A DNA stretch of 11,284 bases, taken from positions 1 to 11,284 of the forward strand of contig JAAUQA010000059.1 in the NCBI GenBank assembly GCA_012032855.1. The letters run 5' to 3'. The notes under the pieces were generated by a model. It did no database searches, had not been told where the DNA came from, and saw only the letters and a list, made by a program, of their open reading frames with translations. Position numbers and translations under genes: made by a program. Positions 1 through 7,550 of this stretch are shown here, piece by piece (the stretch's first letter is position 1; each line of letters opens with the position of its first letter). The DNA is from Candidatus Competibacteraceae bacterium (GTDB lineage Bacteria > Pseudomonadota > Gammaproteobacteria > Competibacterales > Competibacteraceae).

Positions 1-41
1 AGATTGCCCATCCCGTAGTCGATGATTGCAATGCTGGTCAT
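1..41 (-). CDS. hisH: Imidazole glycerol phosphate synthase glutaminase subunit HisH (N-terminal fragment)
   Basis: Only the first 13 codons and two bases are in the window; the gene runs off the left edge. The reverse strand reads ATG at 41-39 and encodes MTSIAIIDYGMGN, the characteristic N-terminus of HisH, the class I glutamine amidotransferase that supplies ammonia to HisF in histidine synthesis. A purine-rich AGGG lies about 9 bases before the ATG, in the 26-base gap after hisB. The order hisB-hisH on one strand is the usual histidine operon order, which supports the call. Domain and catalytic residues lie outside the window. Confidence 0.85.
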   Translation of the reverse strand, partial: MTSIAIIDYGMGN

Positions 42-67
42 AACAACAGTCCCTGCGAGGAGTCGGG

Positions 68-658
68 TTATAGGCTGCCTTTGGTCGAGGGAATACCGGA
101 TACGCGAGGATCAAATTCTATCGCCATCCGCACAGCGCGGCCAAACGCCTTGAATATGGTTTCGGCGATATGGTGTGCATTACGACCACGCAAATTGTCG
201 ATATGTAGGGTCGCCTGGGCGTGATTAACAAAACCCTGAAAAAACTCCCGAAATAAATCGACATCGAAATCCCCAATCCGTGCACGTGGATACTCGACAT
301 GATACTCCAGGCCGGGGCGACCCGAAAAATCGATGACTACCCGCGACAATGCTTCGTCCAAGGGCACATAGGCATGGCCGTAACGACGAATCCCTTTTTT
401 GTCGCCCAACGCTTGTTTAAATGCTTGGCCGAGGGTAATGCCGATGTCCTCCACGGAGTGGTGTTGATCAATGTGAAGATCACCTTTGGCCTGGATATCC
501 AGAGCCAGCAGGCCGTGCCGGGCTACTTGATCAATCATGTGCTCTAGAAAAGGCAGTCCTGTGGCCTGTTTAGCAGTCCCGTCCCCATCCAGATCAAGGA
601 AAAGGCTAATTTGGGTTTCCAGGGTCTCGCGACCCACCGTAGCTGTGCGTGCAGACAT
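68..658 (-). CDS. hisB: Imidazoleglycerol-phosphate dehydratase HisB (monofunctional)
   Basis: This enzyme removes water from imidazole glycerol phosphate to give imidazole acetol phosphate, the sixth step of histidine biosynthesis; it is cytosolic and manganese dependent. The 196-residue product has the normal length of the stand-alone enzyme. Both metal-binding signatures are present: HHSVED at residues 66-71 in the first half-domain and HHIAET at 162-167 in the second, reflecting the duplicated fold. The C-terminus ends in a PSTKGSL-type tail typical of the family. There is no fused N-terminal histidinol phosphatase, unlike E. coli HisB. The start ATG at 658 has no clear Shine-Dalgarno sequence, but the protein aligns from its first residues. 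hisH follows after 26 bases, so the two are co-transcribed leftward; hisB looks like the first gene of the operon because radC is divergent. Confidence 0.97.
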   Translation of the reverse strand: MSARTATVGRETLETQISLFLDLDGDGTAKQATGLPFLEHMIDQVARHGLLALDIQAKGDLHIDQHHSVEDIGITLGQAFKQALGDKKGIRRYGHAYVPLDEALSRVVIDFSGRPGLEYHVEYPRARIGDFDVDLFREFFQGFVNHAQATLHIDNLRGRNAHHIAETIFKAFGRAVRMAIEFDPRVSGIPSTKGSL

Positions 659-715
659 GGGTATTAGATTAACAGCGATTAGAGAAATAATAGGAAATTC
701 AGGTTACGTGAGGTT

Positions 716-744
716 AGCATACCGCGATTAAAGAACGGGTTGAA
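716..744 (-). promoter_or_regulatory. Candidate sigma-70 promoter for hisB-hisH
   Basis: On the minus strand a TTCAAC (744-739) and a TATGCT (721-716) are separated by 17 bases, about 60 bases ahead of the hisB start. Both boxes match the consensus only partly (four of six bases each). It lies in the 169-base gap between the divergent hisB and radC genes, where a leftward promoter is required. Position is a guess from pattern alone. Confidence 0.3.
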
Positions 745-791
745 TAGGCTGACGCGAGCAATGATAAGTCATACGACTAGCCAGCTATAAT
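740..791 (+). promoter_or_regulatory. Candidate promoter region for radC
   Basis: A perfect TATAAT lies at 786-791, 36 bases before the radC start, but it lacks a good -35 box at normal spacing. An alternative pair is TTGAAT (740-745) and TGATAA (762-767) with a 16-base spacer. Either could drive radC; the first overlaps nothing else, while the second shares bases with the proposed hisB -35 box on the other strand. Evidence is pattern only. Confidence 0.35.
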
Positions 792-827
792 CACCAATAG
801 CGTTAATTGTGAAACGATAATCTCTGT

Positions 828-1501
828 ATGTCTATCCGCGATTGGCCTGATAGCGAGCGTCCGAGAGAAAAGCTACTCAAGCGGGGGGCGGGTGCGCTTT
901 CCGATGCTGAGTTGCTGGCAATTTTTCTGCGCATCGGCGTGCCTGGGCGCAGCGCGGTTGACTTGGCTAGAGATTTGTTAAACCAATACGGTAGTTTGCG
1001 CTGTTTGTTGGAAGCCGATCAAGCGAGTTTTTGTCAAAACCCGGGCATGGGTATGGCGAAATATGTTCAATTGCAGGCTGTACTGGAACTGGGTCGGCGC
1101 TTCTTGGAATCGACCCTGCAACGCGGTGACGCCTTACAGAGTGTGGATGATACACGGCGCTATCTGAGTGCCAAGCTGCGCCATCAACCCCAAGAGGTTT
1201 TCGCCTGCTTATTTCTGGATAATCGGCATCGGGTCATCGCTTTCGAAGAATTGTTCTATGGCACGATTGATGGCGCTTCGGTTCATCCCCGCCAAGTTGT
1301 CAAGCGCGCCTTGTATCACAACGCCGCCGCCTTGATCATAGCCCATAATCACCCCTCCGGCATCGCCGAGCCCAGCCGTGCCGATGAACAAATCACGCTT
1401 CGCCTCAAGGAGGCGTTGGCGTTGATCGATGTCCGGTTATTGGATCATTCGTAGTCGGCGATGGCGAAACCGTCTCTTTCGCAGAACGTGGCTTGTTGTG
1501 A
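828..1501 (+). CDS. radC: RadC family JAB1/MPN protein (3' frameshift)
   Basis: RadC proteins have an N-terminal helix-hairpin-helix-like region (about residues 1-90) and a C-terminal JAB1/MPN (JAMM) metal-binding domain. The original link to DNA repair in E. coli has been withdrawn and the biochemical role is unsettled. The JAMM signature is clear: an upstream acidic residue near E140, then HNHPSG at 173-178 and D186. As read, the frame ends at a TAG at 1452-1454 after LLDHS, giving 208 residues. Moving to the next frame at the same point gives [16 protein letters not shown] and a TGA at 1499-1501, the expected RadC C-terminus. Restoring one T in the TT at 1448-1449 makes a 224-residue protein, the usual RadC length. 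The annotated span therefore covers both frames. Whether the break is real or a sequencing error cannot be decided here; the catalytic motif is unaffected. Confidence 0.93.
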
Positions 1502-1517
1502 CGTGCGTCGCTGTATG

Positions 1518-2012
1518 TTAAAGCCGATGACGTTCGCGCAGTTGTAATAACAATCCCTGAGCGGCTTCTTCAACCAAATCCATTACCCGTTCGAAACCAC
1601 CGAGTCCCCCATAATAGGGGTCGGGAACTTCTCGCTCCAAACGGTCGGGAGCGTAGTCCATGAATAAACGGATTTTATCCTGCAGTTCAGATCGTGGGCA
1701 TAGGCTCAACAAATCCTGATAATTAGCACGATCCATCGCCAGCACGTAGTCAAAGAGATCAAAATCTTCCGGCACCACCCGACGGGCACGTAGCGTGCTT
1801 AAGTCCACACCACGGCGCGATGCGGTTGCCTGACTCCGTTCATCCGGAGCCGCACCTTCATGATAGGAATGAGTGCCGGCCGAATCGACACCCACCACTT
1901 CGGTTAGCCCCGCGTTCTGCAGCAGATGCCGAAATAAGCCCTCCGCCACAGGGGAGCGACAGATATTACCCATGCAGACGAACAATACGCGTGTTTTCCA
2001 GTGACCGTTCAT
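1518..2012 (-). CDS. Low-molecular-weight protein tyrosine phosphatase
   Basis: Members of this cytosolic family hydrolyse phosphotyrosine (and sometimes phospho-arginine) through a cysteinyl-phosphate intermediate. The P-loop CMGNICR (C-x5-R) followed by SPVAE sits right at the N-terminus as usual, and the general-acid loop DPYYGG is near the C-terminus. The open frame extends upstream to 2099, but the ATG at 2012 is preferred: it gives MNGHWKTRVLFVC, placing the P-loop near residue 13, 164 residues in total, which fits the family, and an AAGG lies about 11 bases upstream. The extra 29 residues of the longer frame look unrelated to the family. The gene converges on radC with only 16 bases between and diverges from the acetoacetyl-CoA synthetase gene. 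No polysaccharide export or tyrosine kinase genes are nearby, so the substrate is not indicated; some housekeeping members fill no known operon role. Confidence 0.93.
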   Translation of the reverse strand: MNGHWKTRVLFVCMGNICRSPVAEGLFRHLLQNAGLTEVVGVDSAGTHSYHEGAAPDERSQATASRRGVDLSTLRARRVVPEDFDLFDYVLAMDRANYQDLLSLCPRSELQDKIRLFMDYAPDRLEREVPDPYYGGLGGFERVMDLVEEAAQGLLLQLRERHRL

Positions 2013-2112
2013 ATGATGTATAACCTTACAGAGAGTATTATTACATTGTGACATTACAACGTATTCCTGCGAAGTTCGGGAAGCGTTTGCATCAGCCACG
2101 GAGAATCCTTAG

Positions 2113-4068
2113 ATGTCTACACTGCTTTGGCAGCCGTCAGCTGAACGTATTGAACAGGCCAATCTCACAACGTTCACGCGGATGGTTTCGCAACAGCACG
2201 GCCTGCAACTTTCCACCTACTCAGCGCTATACGACTGGTCGGTGAACGAACCCGCAGCGTTTTGGCGTGCGTTATGGGCGTTTACCGAAGTCATAGCCGA
2301 ACGCCAAGGCGTTAACGTACTACAGCATGGCGATCAGATGCCGGGTGCGCGCTGGTTTCCCGAGGCGCGCCTAAACTTTGCGCAAAACCTGTTGCGGCGC
2401 CGTGATGACGGTCTAGCGATGGTGTTTCAAGGCGAAGATCGAGTTCGCCGTACCCTGACCTACAACACACTCTATGAGCAAGTCTCGCGCTTAGCGCAGG
2501 TTTTACAGGATATGGGTGTAGAGACCGGAGATCGGGTGGCGGGTTTCATGCCTAATCTACCGGAGACCGTGATCGCTATGCTGGCAACCACCAGCCTTGG
2601 TGCAGTGTGGTCGTCCTGTTCGCCGGATTTCGGCACCCGCGGCATAGTGGATCGGTTTGGCCAGATCGAACCCAAGGTATTGATCAGTGCTGACGGTTAT
2701 TATTACAACGGCAAGGCGCATGATTGCCTAGCGCGTCTGCAGGAACTGCAGATCCTATTGCCGAGCGTCAAACACTGGATCGTGGTGCCGTATACCCAAG
2801 TGAAACCGGGATTGAATCCGCTGTCCAATGCGAGTCTGTGGCAGGATGTAGTAAATCCTTACCTGTCCGGCGAGATTGCCTTTCGACAACTGCCTTTTGA
2901 TCATCCGCTCTACATCATGTTCTCTTCAGGGACCACCGGCGTGCCCAAGTGCATCTTGCATAGTGCCGGTGGCACCTTATTGCAGCATTTGAAGGAGCAT
3001 CGGTTGCATACCGACATCAAGCCCGGGGATCGAGTATTTTATTTCACCACCTGCGGTTGGATGATGTGGAATTGGCTCGTAACAGCGCTGGCTTCTGAGG
3101 CCACGCTACTGCTCTATGATGGCTCACCGTTTTATCCCGATGGCAATGTGCTGTTCGACTTTGCCGATAATGAAGCCATGACGGTGTTCGGGACGTCCGC
3201 CAAATTCATCGACGCAGTCAATAAAGCCGGCTTGGAACCACGTCATACTCATCGTTTGGTTGGTTTGAAAACCGTGCTGTCCACAGGTTCGCCGCTGGTG
3301 CCGGAGAGTTTCGATTTCGTTTACCAAAAGGTAAAAACCGACTTGTGCTTGTCCTCGATTTCCGGTGGTACCGACATCGTCTCCTGCTTTGCTTTGGGCA
3401 ATCCGATTCTTCCGGTCTTTCGGGGTGAACTGCAATGCCGGGGGCTGGGTATGAACGTCGAAGTATGGAACGAAGCCGGCGAAGCGGTGCAAGGAGAAAA
3501 AGGTGAGCTGGTGTGTACAGCACCGTTTCCGAGTATGCCGATTGGATTTTGGAATGACCCGGATGGTGCCAAGTACCGCGCAGCTTATTTCGAACGGTTT
3601 CCCGGCGTTTGGTGTCATGGGGACTACGTCGAACTGACCGAGCATCAGGGTTTGATCATCTATGGTCGTTCCGATGCTGTACTCAATCCGGGCGGCGTGC
3701 GCATCGGTACGGCGGAAATTTACCGTCAGGTCGAACAGTTGCCGGAGGTGGTGGAAGCGCTGGTAATCGGACAGGATTGGGAAGACGATGTGCGGGTCGT
3801 GTTATTCGTTCGACTGCGTGACGGGTTGGATCTCGACGACAGCCTGATTCAACGTATCAAAAATCAAATCCGCCGCAATACCACGCCGCGCCATGTGCCG
3901 GCTAAGATTGTCCAGGTTACCGACATCCCGCGAACCAAGAGCGGCAAAATCGTGGAACTGGCAGTACGCGATGTTGTGCATGGTCGTCCCGTAAAGAACA
4001 AGGAAGCATTAGCCAATCCTGAAGCACTGACATTGTTTGCTGCTTTAACAACACTGCAAGAAAGCTGA
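2113..4068 (+). CDS. aacS: Acetoacetyl-CoA synthetase (acetoacetate-CoA ligase)
   Basis: This enzyme activates acetoacetate with ATP and CoA to acetoacetyl-CoA, AMP and pyrophosphate, feeding ketone-body carbon into acetyl-CoA or polyhydroxybutyrate metabolism. It belongs to the ANL adenylate-forming superfamily. The 651-residue length is standard for this subgroup. The phosphate-binding motif SSGTTGVPK is at residues 271-279, the acyl-adenylate region includes [16 protein letters not shown], and the C-terminal TKSGK places the catalytic lysine, a known acylation-control site in relatives, at about K612. An N-terminal region of about 90 residues with [16 protein letters not shown] is characteristic of acetoacetyl- rather than acetyl-CoA synthetases, as is the C-terminal extension [14 protein letters not shown]. 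The ATG has a GGAG nine bases upstream (2100-2103). No thiolase, dehydrogenase or PHB gene is adjacent. A repeat protein gene follows after 25 bases. Confidence 0.95.
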   Translation: MSTLLWQPSAERIEQANLTTFTRMVSQQHGLQLSTYSALYDWSVNEPAAFWRALWAFTEVIAERQGVNVLQHGDQMPGARWFPEARLNFAQNLLRRRDDGLAMVFQGEDRVRRTLTYNTLYEQVSRLAQVLQDMGVETGDRVAGFMPNLPETVIAMLATTSLGAVWSSCSPDFGTRGIVDRFGQIEPKVLISADGYYYNGKAHDCLARLQELQILLPSVKHWIVVPYTQVKPGLNPLSNASLWQDVVNPYLSGEIAFRQLPFDHPLYIMFSSGTTGVPKCILHSAGGTLLQHLKEHRLHTDIKPGDRVFYFTTCGWMMWNWLVTALASEATLLLYDGSPFYPDGNVLFDFADNEAMTVFGTSAKFIDAVNKAGLEPRHTHRLVGLKTVLSTGSPLVPESFDFVYQKVKTDLCLSSISGGTDIVSCFALGNPILPVFRGELQCRGLGMNVEVWNEAGEAVQGEKGELVCTAPFPSMPIGFWNDPDGAKYRAAYFERFPGVWCHGDYVELTEHQGLIIYGRSDAVLNPGGVRIGTAEIYRQVEQLPEVVEALVIGQDWEDDVRVVLFVRLRDGLDLDDSLIQRIKNQIRRNTTPRHVPAKIVQVTDIPRTKSGKIVELAVRDVVHGRPVKNKEALANPEALTLFAALTTLQES

Positions 4069-4093
4069 AATCCGCTTTTGCGAGACTGTCATC

Positions 4094-4630
4094 ATGCGCA
4101 ATCTGTTGTTAGAAACAGTCGAATATAAAATTGAGAAAACGCGGCGTGGAACATGGCGGCGATTTGTCTATCCGGATGGGCGTTACTTCGCAGAGTTTAA
4201 GTCTCATCAGGTGCTGTTCGGTTTTCCGTTGCTCCACTACACCTGGGGTATCTGCCCGGAAACCGGCCAACGCATCATAGCTAAAGGGATTATCGCGGTA
4301 GGCCGGTTGGCGTTGGGAGTGGTGGCTATCGGCCATGCTGCATTCGGCATAATCGCTATTGGGCAATTGGCGCTCGCCGTCGGTTTTGGTTTCGGACAGG
4401 CGGCAACCGGTGTGTTAGCGATTGGCCAGTTAGCCATTGGTGTATTGTTCGGTCTCGGCCAGATCGCTACCGGTATCGTGGCTATCGCCCAGATCGGAGC
4501 GGGGCAGTTTGTACTGGCGCAAATCGGTTTCGGTGAGTATGTTTGGCAAGCGAATGCCGCCGATTCGGAAGCGGTTGAGTTTTTCCAAGCACTGTATGCT
4601 AAGTTCAAGTCGTTGTTCGGATTGGGTTGA
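4094..4630 (+). CDS. Unrecognised decapeptide-repeat protein
   Basis: I do not recognise this 178-residue protein. Residues 1-64 form a charged, non-repetitive head with aromatic and basic residues (TRRGTWRRF, YPDGRYFAEF) and a CPETGQ turn at 54-59. Residues 65-146 are eight tandem units of about ten residues with the pattern G-[IV]-[ILV]-A-[IV]-G-x-x-A-x; the fourth and sixth units have eleven residues and the last two are less regular. Small residues (G, A) recur every five positions and the rest is strongly hydrophobic and nearly free of charge. The last 30 residues are amphipathic with acidic then basic residues. There is no signal peptide. The repeat block could be an unusual membrane-embedded array or a stacked beta-solenoid; the sequence does not decide. 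It starts 25 bases after aacS and is probably co-transcribed. The ATG at 4094 is the first in frame and has no strong Shine-Dalgarno. Confidence 0.8.
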   Translation: MRNLLLETVEYKIEKTRRGTWRRFVYPDGRYFAEFKSHQVLFGFPLLHYTWGICPETGQRIIAKGIIAVGRLALGVVAIGHAAFGIIAIGQLALAVGFGFGQAATGVLAIGQLAIGVLFGLGQIATGIVAIAQIGAGQFVLAQIGFGEYVWQANAADSEAVEFFQALYAKFKSLFGLG

Positions 4631-4708
4631 GTACACCCGATTCGATCGTAATGTTGTTGGGTTTGGTTCTCACGATGCCGCTAAACTTGTTATATCCTTG
4701 ATAACATT

Positions 4709-5266
4709 GTGAAACCTGTTACTCTCAATCTGATTCCCGGCGGGCGTTGCACCGAATTTTGGGTCAATCAAGTTTATCTTGTTGCGAGTCCTTCGGCGCA
4801 TCCCCCGTTTGCGACGGATGCTGTCGTTTTAGAGGAAGACACCTATCTGGTGCTGAGCGCGGATGCGGTTGTTCGACACACCGAGGAACACCCGATTCGT
4901 TTGATGACGGCTTTGTTCGATCAACAACCTCTGGAACTCGGCTGTGTGGTTGTGCGAGGCAATCGATTGCTGGCCGTAATTCATGATTTAGATCGTGATC
5001 CCACCTGCTGTGAGCAATGGGTCAGTCAGGCATTGCATGTGTGCTTGAAACAAGCCGATCAACTCGGTTTGCGCTCGCTAGCTTTACCTTTGCTGGGTAG
5101 CGTCCACGGCCGAATCCCCTATACCCGCAGTCTGATTCTGATTAGCGAAGCCGTTAGTGCGTTGTCTTTCCAAGCCCTTCGCCGAATTTGGCTTATCGTG
5201 CCCGAAACTCAGCAAATGGCGATGGAGCGGTTTTTACGACTACGGACGGCAAACAGGTCTCAGTAG
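4709..5266 (+). CDS. Macro-domain-like protein with eroded ligand site
   Basis: The 185-residue product has the order of elements seen in macro domains, which bind or hydrolyse ADP-ribose derivatives. DAVVLEED (37-44) lies where the family has DAIVNAAN; GCVVVRGNRLLAVIH (78-92) matches the strand GDVVVTPG...YVIH; and LRSLALPLLGSVHGR (121-135) matches the strand and loop SIAFPAIGTGVYG. The two features that usually hold the ligand are changed: the NAAN is LEED and the glycine-rich loop is LVLSADAV, so classical ADP-ribose hydrolysis is unlikely. This assignment is from pattern matching and is tentative. The start is GTG at 4709: an in-frame stop lies at 4682 and the first in-frame ATG would delete the first 65 residues. 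No clear Shine-Dalgarno is present. It is followed closely by the methyltransferase gene on the same strand. Confidence 0.65.
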   Translation: MKPVTLNLIPGGRCTEFWVNQVYLVASPSAHPPFATDAVVLEEDTYLVLSADAVVRHTEEHPIRLMTALFDQQPLELGCVVVRGNRLLAVIHDLDRDPTCCEQWVSQALHVCLKQADQLGLRSLALPLLGSVHGRIPYTRSLILISEAVSALSFQALRRIWLIVPETQQMAMERFLRLRTANRSQ

Positions 5267-5289
5267 TGTTCATTCGGTTTTTTCAGGCG

Positions 5290-6048
5290 ATGGATAATTC
5301 CGGCGGTCGTGCAGTAGATGATCAGCATTGGTTAGGCTTGCAGCAGTGGTATCTTACGCCGTTAGGCCAATTGTTCGCTGAGACGCAAACCGCGCACCTA
5401 GCCAGTGTGTTAACCCCGCTGTTTGGACAACATCTGCTTGTGCTGGGCGTACCGTTAAATGAGGCAGTTTTTTTCGGCAGCACTATTCCTCACCGAATTC
5501 ATCTGTACTGGCCTCAATCGGCAGGGACGGCCGGTGATGTATTGGTAAAACCAACCGAATTGCCTATCGCAAAGGAGTGTATTGATGTCGCGATACTCTG
5601 CCATGCATTGGAATTCTTGCCGGAGCCCTACGCCGTGTTGCAAGAAATTGATCGGGTGTTGATAGCGGGCGGCCATGTGTTGATCGCCGGCTTTAATCCG
5701 TATTCTCTGTGGAACATAAAACGTTGGCTGGGTTTTAATCATCAGCTTCAGGGTGGGCGGCCCATCAGCGTGCCCCAATTACAACGTTGGCTGGCGCGCA
5801 TTGATTGCGAGGTCATGGCTTTGCGTTATGGTTTCTATCGACCTCCCTTGACTTCGCTTGCGATGTTGCAAAAGTTGGCTTTTATGGAACGACTCGGTGC
5901 CCGGTGGTGGCCTATGCTGGGAAGCGGCTATGTGGTGCTGGCTAAAAAAAGGGTCATCCCGTTGACCCCCTTAAAAATGCACTGGCGGGTTCGCCGTTAT
6001 GCGCTTCCTGTGGGCGTTAACCAGCCGAGTTGCGGTAATAGAATGTGA
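5290..6048 (+). CDS. YafS-like SAM-dependent methyltransferase domain protein
   Basis: The 252-residue protein resembles the class I methyltransferase-fold family of E. coli YafS, whose substrate is unknown. Seen here: an N-terminal [12 protein letters not shown] segment (20-31), a weak SAM motif I ([15 protein letters not shown], 49-63) that lacks the usual GxGxG, the second half [29 protein letters not shown] split over 96-124, then [11 protein letters not shown] (127-137). The C-terminal ARKRxIPLTP-like ending (218-227) also matches the family. The ATG at 5290 is chosen; the same frame is open upstream, with a GTG at 5266 overlapping the preceding stop and a further candidate at 5188 inside the macro-like gene. 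The stop TGA overlaps the GTG start of rnhA. A yafS-rnhA-dnaQ neighbourhood is common in gammaproteobacteria, supporting the identity. The degraded motif I leaves catalytic activity uncertain. Confidence 0.85.
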   Translation: MDNSGGRAVDDQHWLGLQQWYLTPLGQLFAETQTAHLASVLTPLFGQHLLVLGVPLNEAVFFGSTIPHRIHLYWPQSAGTAGDVLVKPTELPIAKECIDVAILCHALEFLPEPYAVLQEIDRVLIAGGHVLIAGFNPYSLWNIKRWLGFNHQLQGGRPISVPQLQRWLARIDCEVMALRYGFYRPPLTSLAMLQKLAFMERLGARWWPMLGSGYVVLAKKRVIPLTPLKMHWRVRRYALPVGVNQPSCGNRM

Positions 6049-6494
6049 CTCAAGCCGTAGAAATATTTACCGATGGTGCCTGTAGCGGTAATCCCGGGCC
6101 GGGCGGGTGGGGTGTGGTGCTGCGTTGGAATGGGCATGAAAAACCTTATGGCGGGGAGCAACAAACGACCAATAATCGCATGGAATTACTAGCGGCTATC
6201 AAGGGCTTGGAAGCGTTGAAACGGCCCTGCCATGTTATCGTCGGTACCGATTCACGTTATGTACAACAAGGCATTAGCGAGTGGTTGCCGAACTGGAAAC
6301 GGCGGAATTGGCAAACGGCAGATAAAAAACCAGTCAAAAATAAAGACCTATGGCAACGTTTGGAGGTTGCTGTCACCCGTCATCACCAGGTTGAATGGCA
6401 CTGGCTGAAAGGGCATAGTGGCCACCCCGATAATGAGCGCGCCGACGCACTGGCCCGAGCCGGTATAGCGGCTGCGCGCGCAGAACCGAATTGA
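6045..6494 (+). CDS. rnhA: Ribonuclease HI
   Basis: RNase HI cuts the RNA strand of RNA-DNA hybrids, removing R-loops and primers. All four metal-binding carboxylates are at the expected places: D10 (in [15 protein letters not shown]), E47 (NNRMELLA), D69 (GTDSRY) and D134 (NERADALA), with the catalytic H124 in KGHSG. The basic handle region around residues 83-100 ([14 protein letters not shown]) is intact. At 149 residues it has normal length. The start is GTG at 6045, overlapping the upstream methyltransferase stop in a GTGA arrangement that suggests translational coupling; no in-frame ATG lies nearby before the first conserved strand. The stop codon overlaps the ribosome-binding site of dnaQ. 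In E. coli rnhA and dnaQ are divergent; here they run in tandem. Confidence 0.98.
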   Translation: MTQAVEIFTDGACSGNPGPGGWGVVLRWNGHEKPYGGEQQTTNNRMELLAAIKGLEALKRPCHVIVGTDSRYVQQGISEWLPNWKRRNWQTADKKPVKNKDLWQRLEVAVTRHHQVEWHWLKGHSGHPDNERADALARAGIAAARAEPN

Positions 6495-6503
6495 GGAGAG
6501 CAT

Positions 6504-7232
6504 ATGTCGCTGCGGCAAATCGTGTTGGATACCGAAACCACCGGTCTGGATCCGGCTAAAGGGCATCGCATTATCGAAATCGGTTGCCTGGAATTGTGTA
6601 ATCGTCGATTGACCTCTAATCGATTTCATGAATATCTGCAGCCGGACCGCGAAATCGATCCTGGAGCGGTTGCGGTACATGGAATCACGCCTGAATTTTT
6701 GCAGGATAAGCCGCGCTTTGCCGATATTGCGGAACGGTTCCTGGAGTTCGTTAAAGGCGCCGAGTTAGTCATCCATAATGCCCCGTTCGATCTGGGATTT
6801 TTAGATCGCGAACTGCAACTTTGGAACCCTGAGTTTGGTGCCTTGCGAGCGCATTGCGCAGCGGTTCGCGATACGTTGCAGCTCGCACGGCAGCGCCACC
6901 CCGGACAGCGTAACGCCCTGGATGCACTGTGTAAGCGGTATAGTATTGATAACACTCACCGCACGTTGCACGGCGCGTTGTTGGATGCCCAGTTGTTGGC
7001 CGAAGTGTATTTGGCAATGACCGGTGGGCAGGTTGCGCTACGGTTAGATGCAGAGAAGGTCTCTGATGCGCCGGAATCTAAGTCGATTGAGTTCCGTAGG
7101 GAGAGTCGAGAGGGTTTAACCGTGTATCGTGCCAATGCGCAGGAACAGGCCGAACATGTTCGTTATCTAGACGTATTGGACGCTAGCAGCGATGGCCATT
7201 GTTTATGGAAACAGTTGGATAATGGGCCCTAA
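6504..7232 (+). CDS. dnaQ: DNA polymerase III epsilon subunit (3'-5' proofreading exonuclease)
   Basis: Epsilon proofreads newly made DNA in the polymerase III core, bound between the alpha polymerase and theta. The DEDDh exonuclease motifs are complete: D9 and E11 (LDTETTGLD), D96 (HNAPFDLGFLD), and H156 with D161 (LHGALLDAQLLAEVY). The C-terminal part (GGQVALRLDAE onward, to about residue 240) corresponds to the linker and segment that tethers epsilon to alpha; it ends in a hydrophobic CLWKQL like the E. coli protein. Total length 242 is typical. An AGGAG at 6494-6498 overlaps the rnhA stop and sits 5 bases before the ATG, so rnhA and dnaQ are one transcription unit. No intrinsic terminator is visible directly after the stop. 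Confidence 0.98.
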   Translation: MSLRQIVLDTETTGLDPAKGHRIIEIGCLELCNRRLTSNRFHEYLQPDREIDPGAVAVHGITPEFLQDKPRFADIAERFLEFVKGAELVIHNAPFDLGFLDRELQLWNPEFGALRAHCAAVRDTLQLARQRHPGQRNALDALCKRYSIDNTHRTLHGALLDAQLLAEVYLAMTGGQVALRLDAEKVSDAPESKSIEFRRESREGLTVYRANAQEQAEHVRYLDVLDASSDGHCLWKQLDNGP

Positions 7233-7288
7233 ATGGTCTTTGGCGTAAAAATAATTGCTCAATATATTCACTAATCACGGTATAGCTC

Positions 7289-7317
7289 TTGTAATATTTC
7301 CATTTAATTTTTATTAT
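7289..7317 (+). promoter_or_regulatory. Candidate sigma-70 promoter for the initiator tRNA (and the rimP operon)
   Basis: TTGTAA (7289-7294) and TATTAT (7312-7317) are separated by 17 bases in a markedly AT-rich stretch, ending 12 bases before the mature tRNA 5' end. The spacing and location suit a stable RNA promoter with a very short leader. The AT-rich bases upstream could act as an UP element. By analogy with E. coli metY, this promoter may also feed rimP-nusA-infB by readthrough. Confidence 0.6.
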
Positions 7318-7326
7318 ATCTAACTC

Positions 7327-7406
<80 letters not shown>

Positions 7407-7424
7407 AGTTTCTTGAAGGTAGTG

Positions 7425-7449
7425 AAAAAGCCCGCTTCGGGCTTTTTTT
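7425..7449 (+). terminator. Rho-independent terminator after tRNA-fMet
   Basis: A hairpin with stem AGCCCG / CGGGCT and a 3-base loop, extended by four A-T pairs, is followed by a run of seven T. It starts 19 bases after the tRNA CCA end. It should end most tRNA transcripts; readthrough would continue into rimP. The leading A run also makes it partly bidirectional. Confidence 0.93.
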
Positions 7450-7507
7450 ATGTGTGCGATGTAGGAGTTATTTCCTGCTATCGCGCCGAATCAGCCAGTT
7501 GCTGAAC

Positions 7508-7530
7508 AAGTGGGCCTATGGCCCACTTTT
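7508..7530 (+). terminator. Second terminator-like hairpin in the rimP leader (putative attenuator)
   Basis: A perfect 9-bp stem, AAGTGGGCC (7508-7516) with GGCCCACTT (7520-7528), closes a 3-base loop and runs into TTTT (7527-7530). It lies 21 bases ahead of the rimP ATG. The short T tract makes it a weaker terminator than the preceding one. In E. coli, tandem terminators between metY and rimP are part of NusA autoregulation; the same role here is inference. The ATG at 7518 lies in the loop of this hairpin and is unlikely to be the rimP start. Confidence 0.6.
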
Positions 7531-7550
7531 CGTTTCCGGTGGTGGTAGCA

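Noticed and set aside
2046..2059. TTGT-N6-ACAA palindrome between the phosphatase and aacS genes, as a possible CRP/FNR-type operator
   Set aside because: The half-sites are only four bases long and differ from the TGTGA or TTGAT consensus; such a match is expected by chance and no promoter is fixed nearby.
3124..3645. Minus-strand open frame of 173 codons inside aacS
   Set aside because: It has no start context or recognisable domain and lies wholly opposite a conserved part of acetoacetyl-CoA synthetase.
4688..4706. Inverted repeat TGTTAT-N7-ATAACA just before the macro-like gene
   Set aside because: A six-base AT-rich stem is too weak for a terminator and there is no T tract; it could be an operator, but a single occurrence gives no support. 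Nothing else is seen in this 78-base gap.
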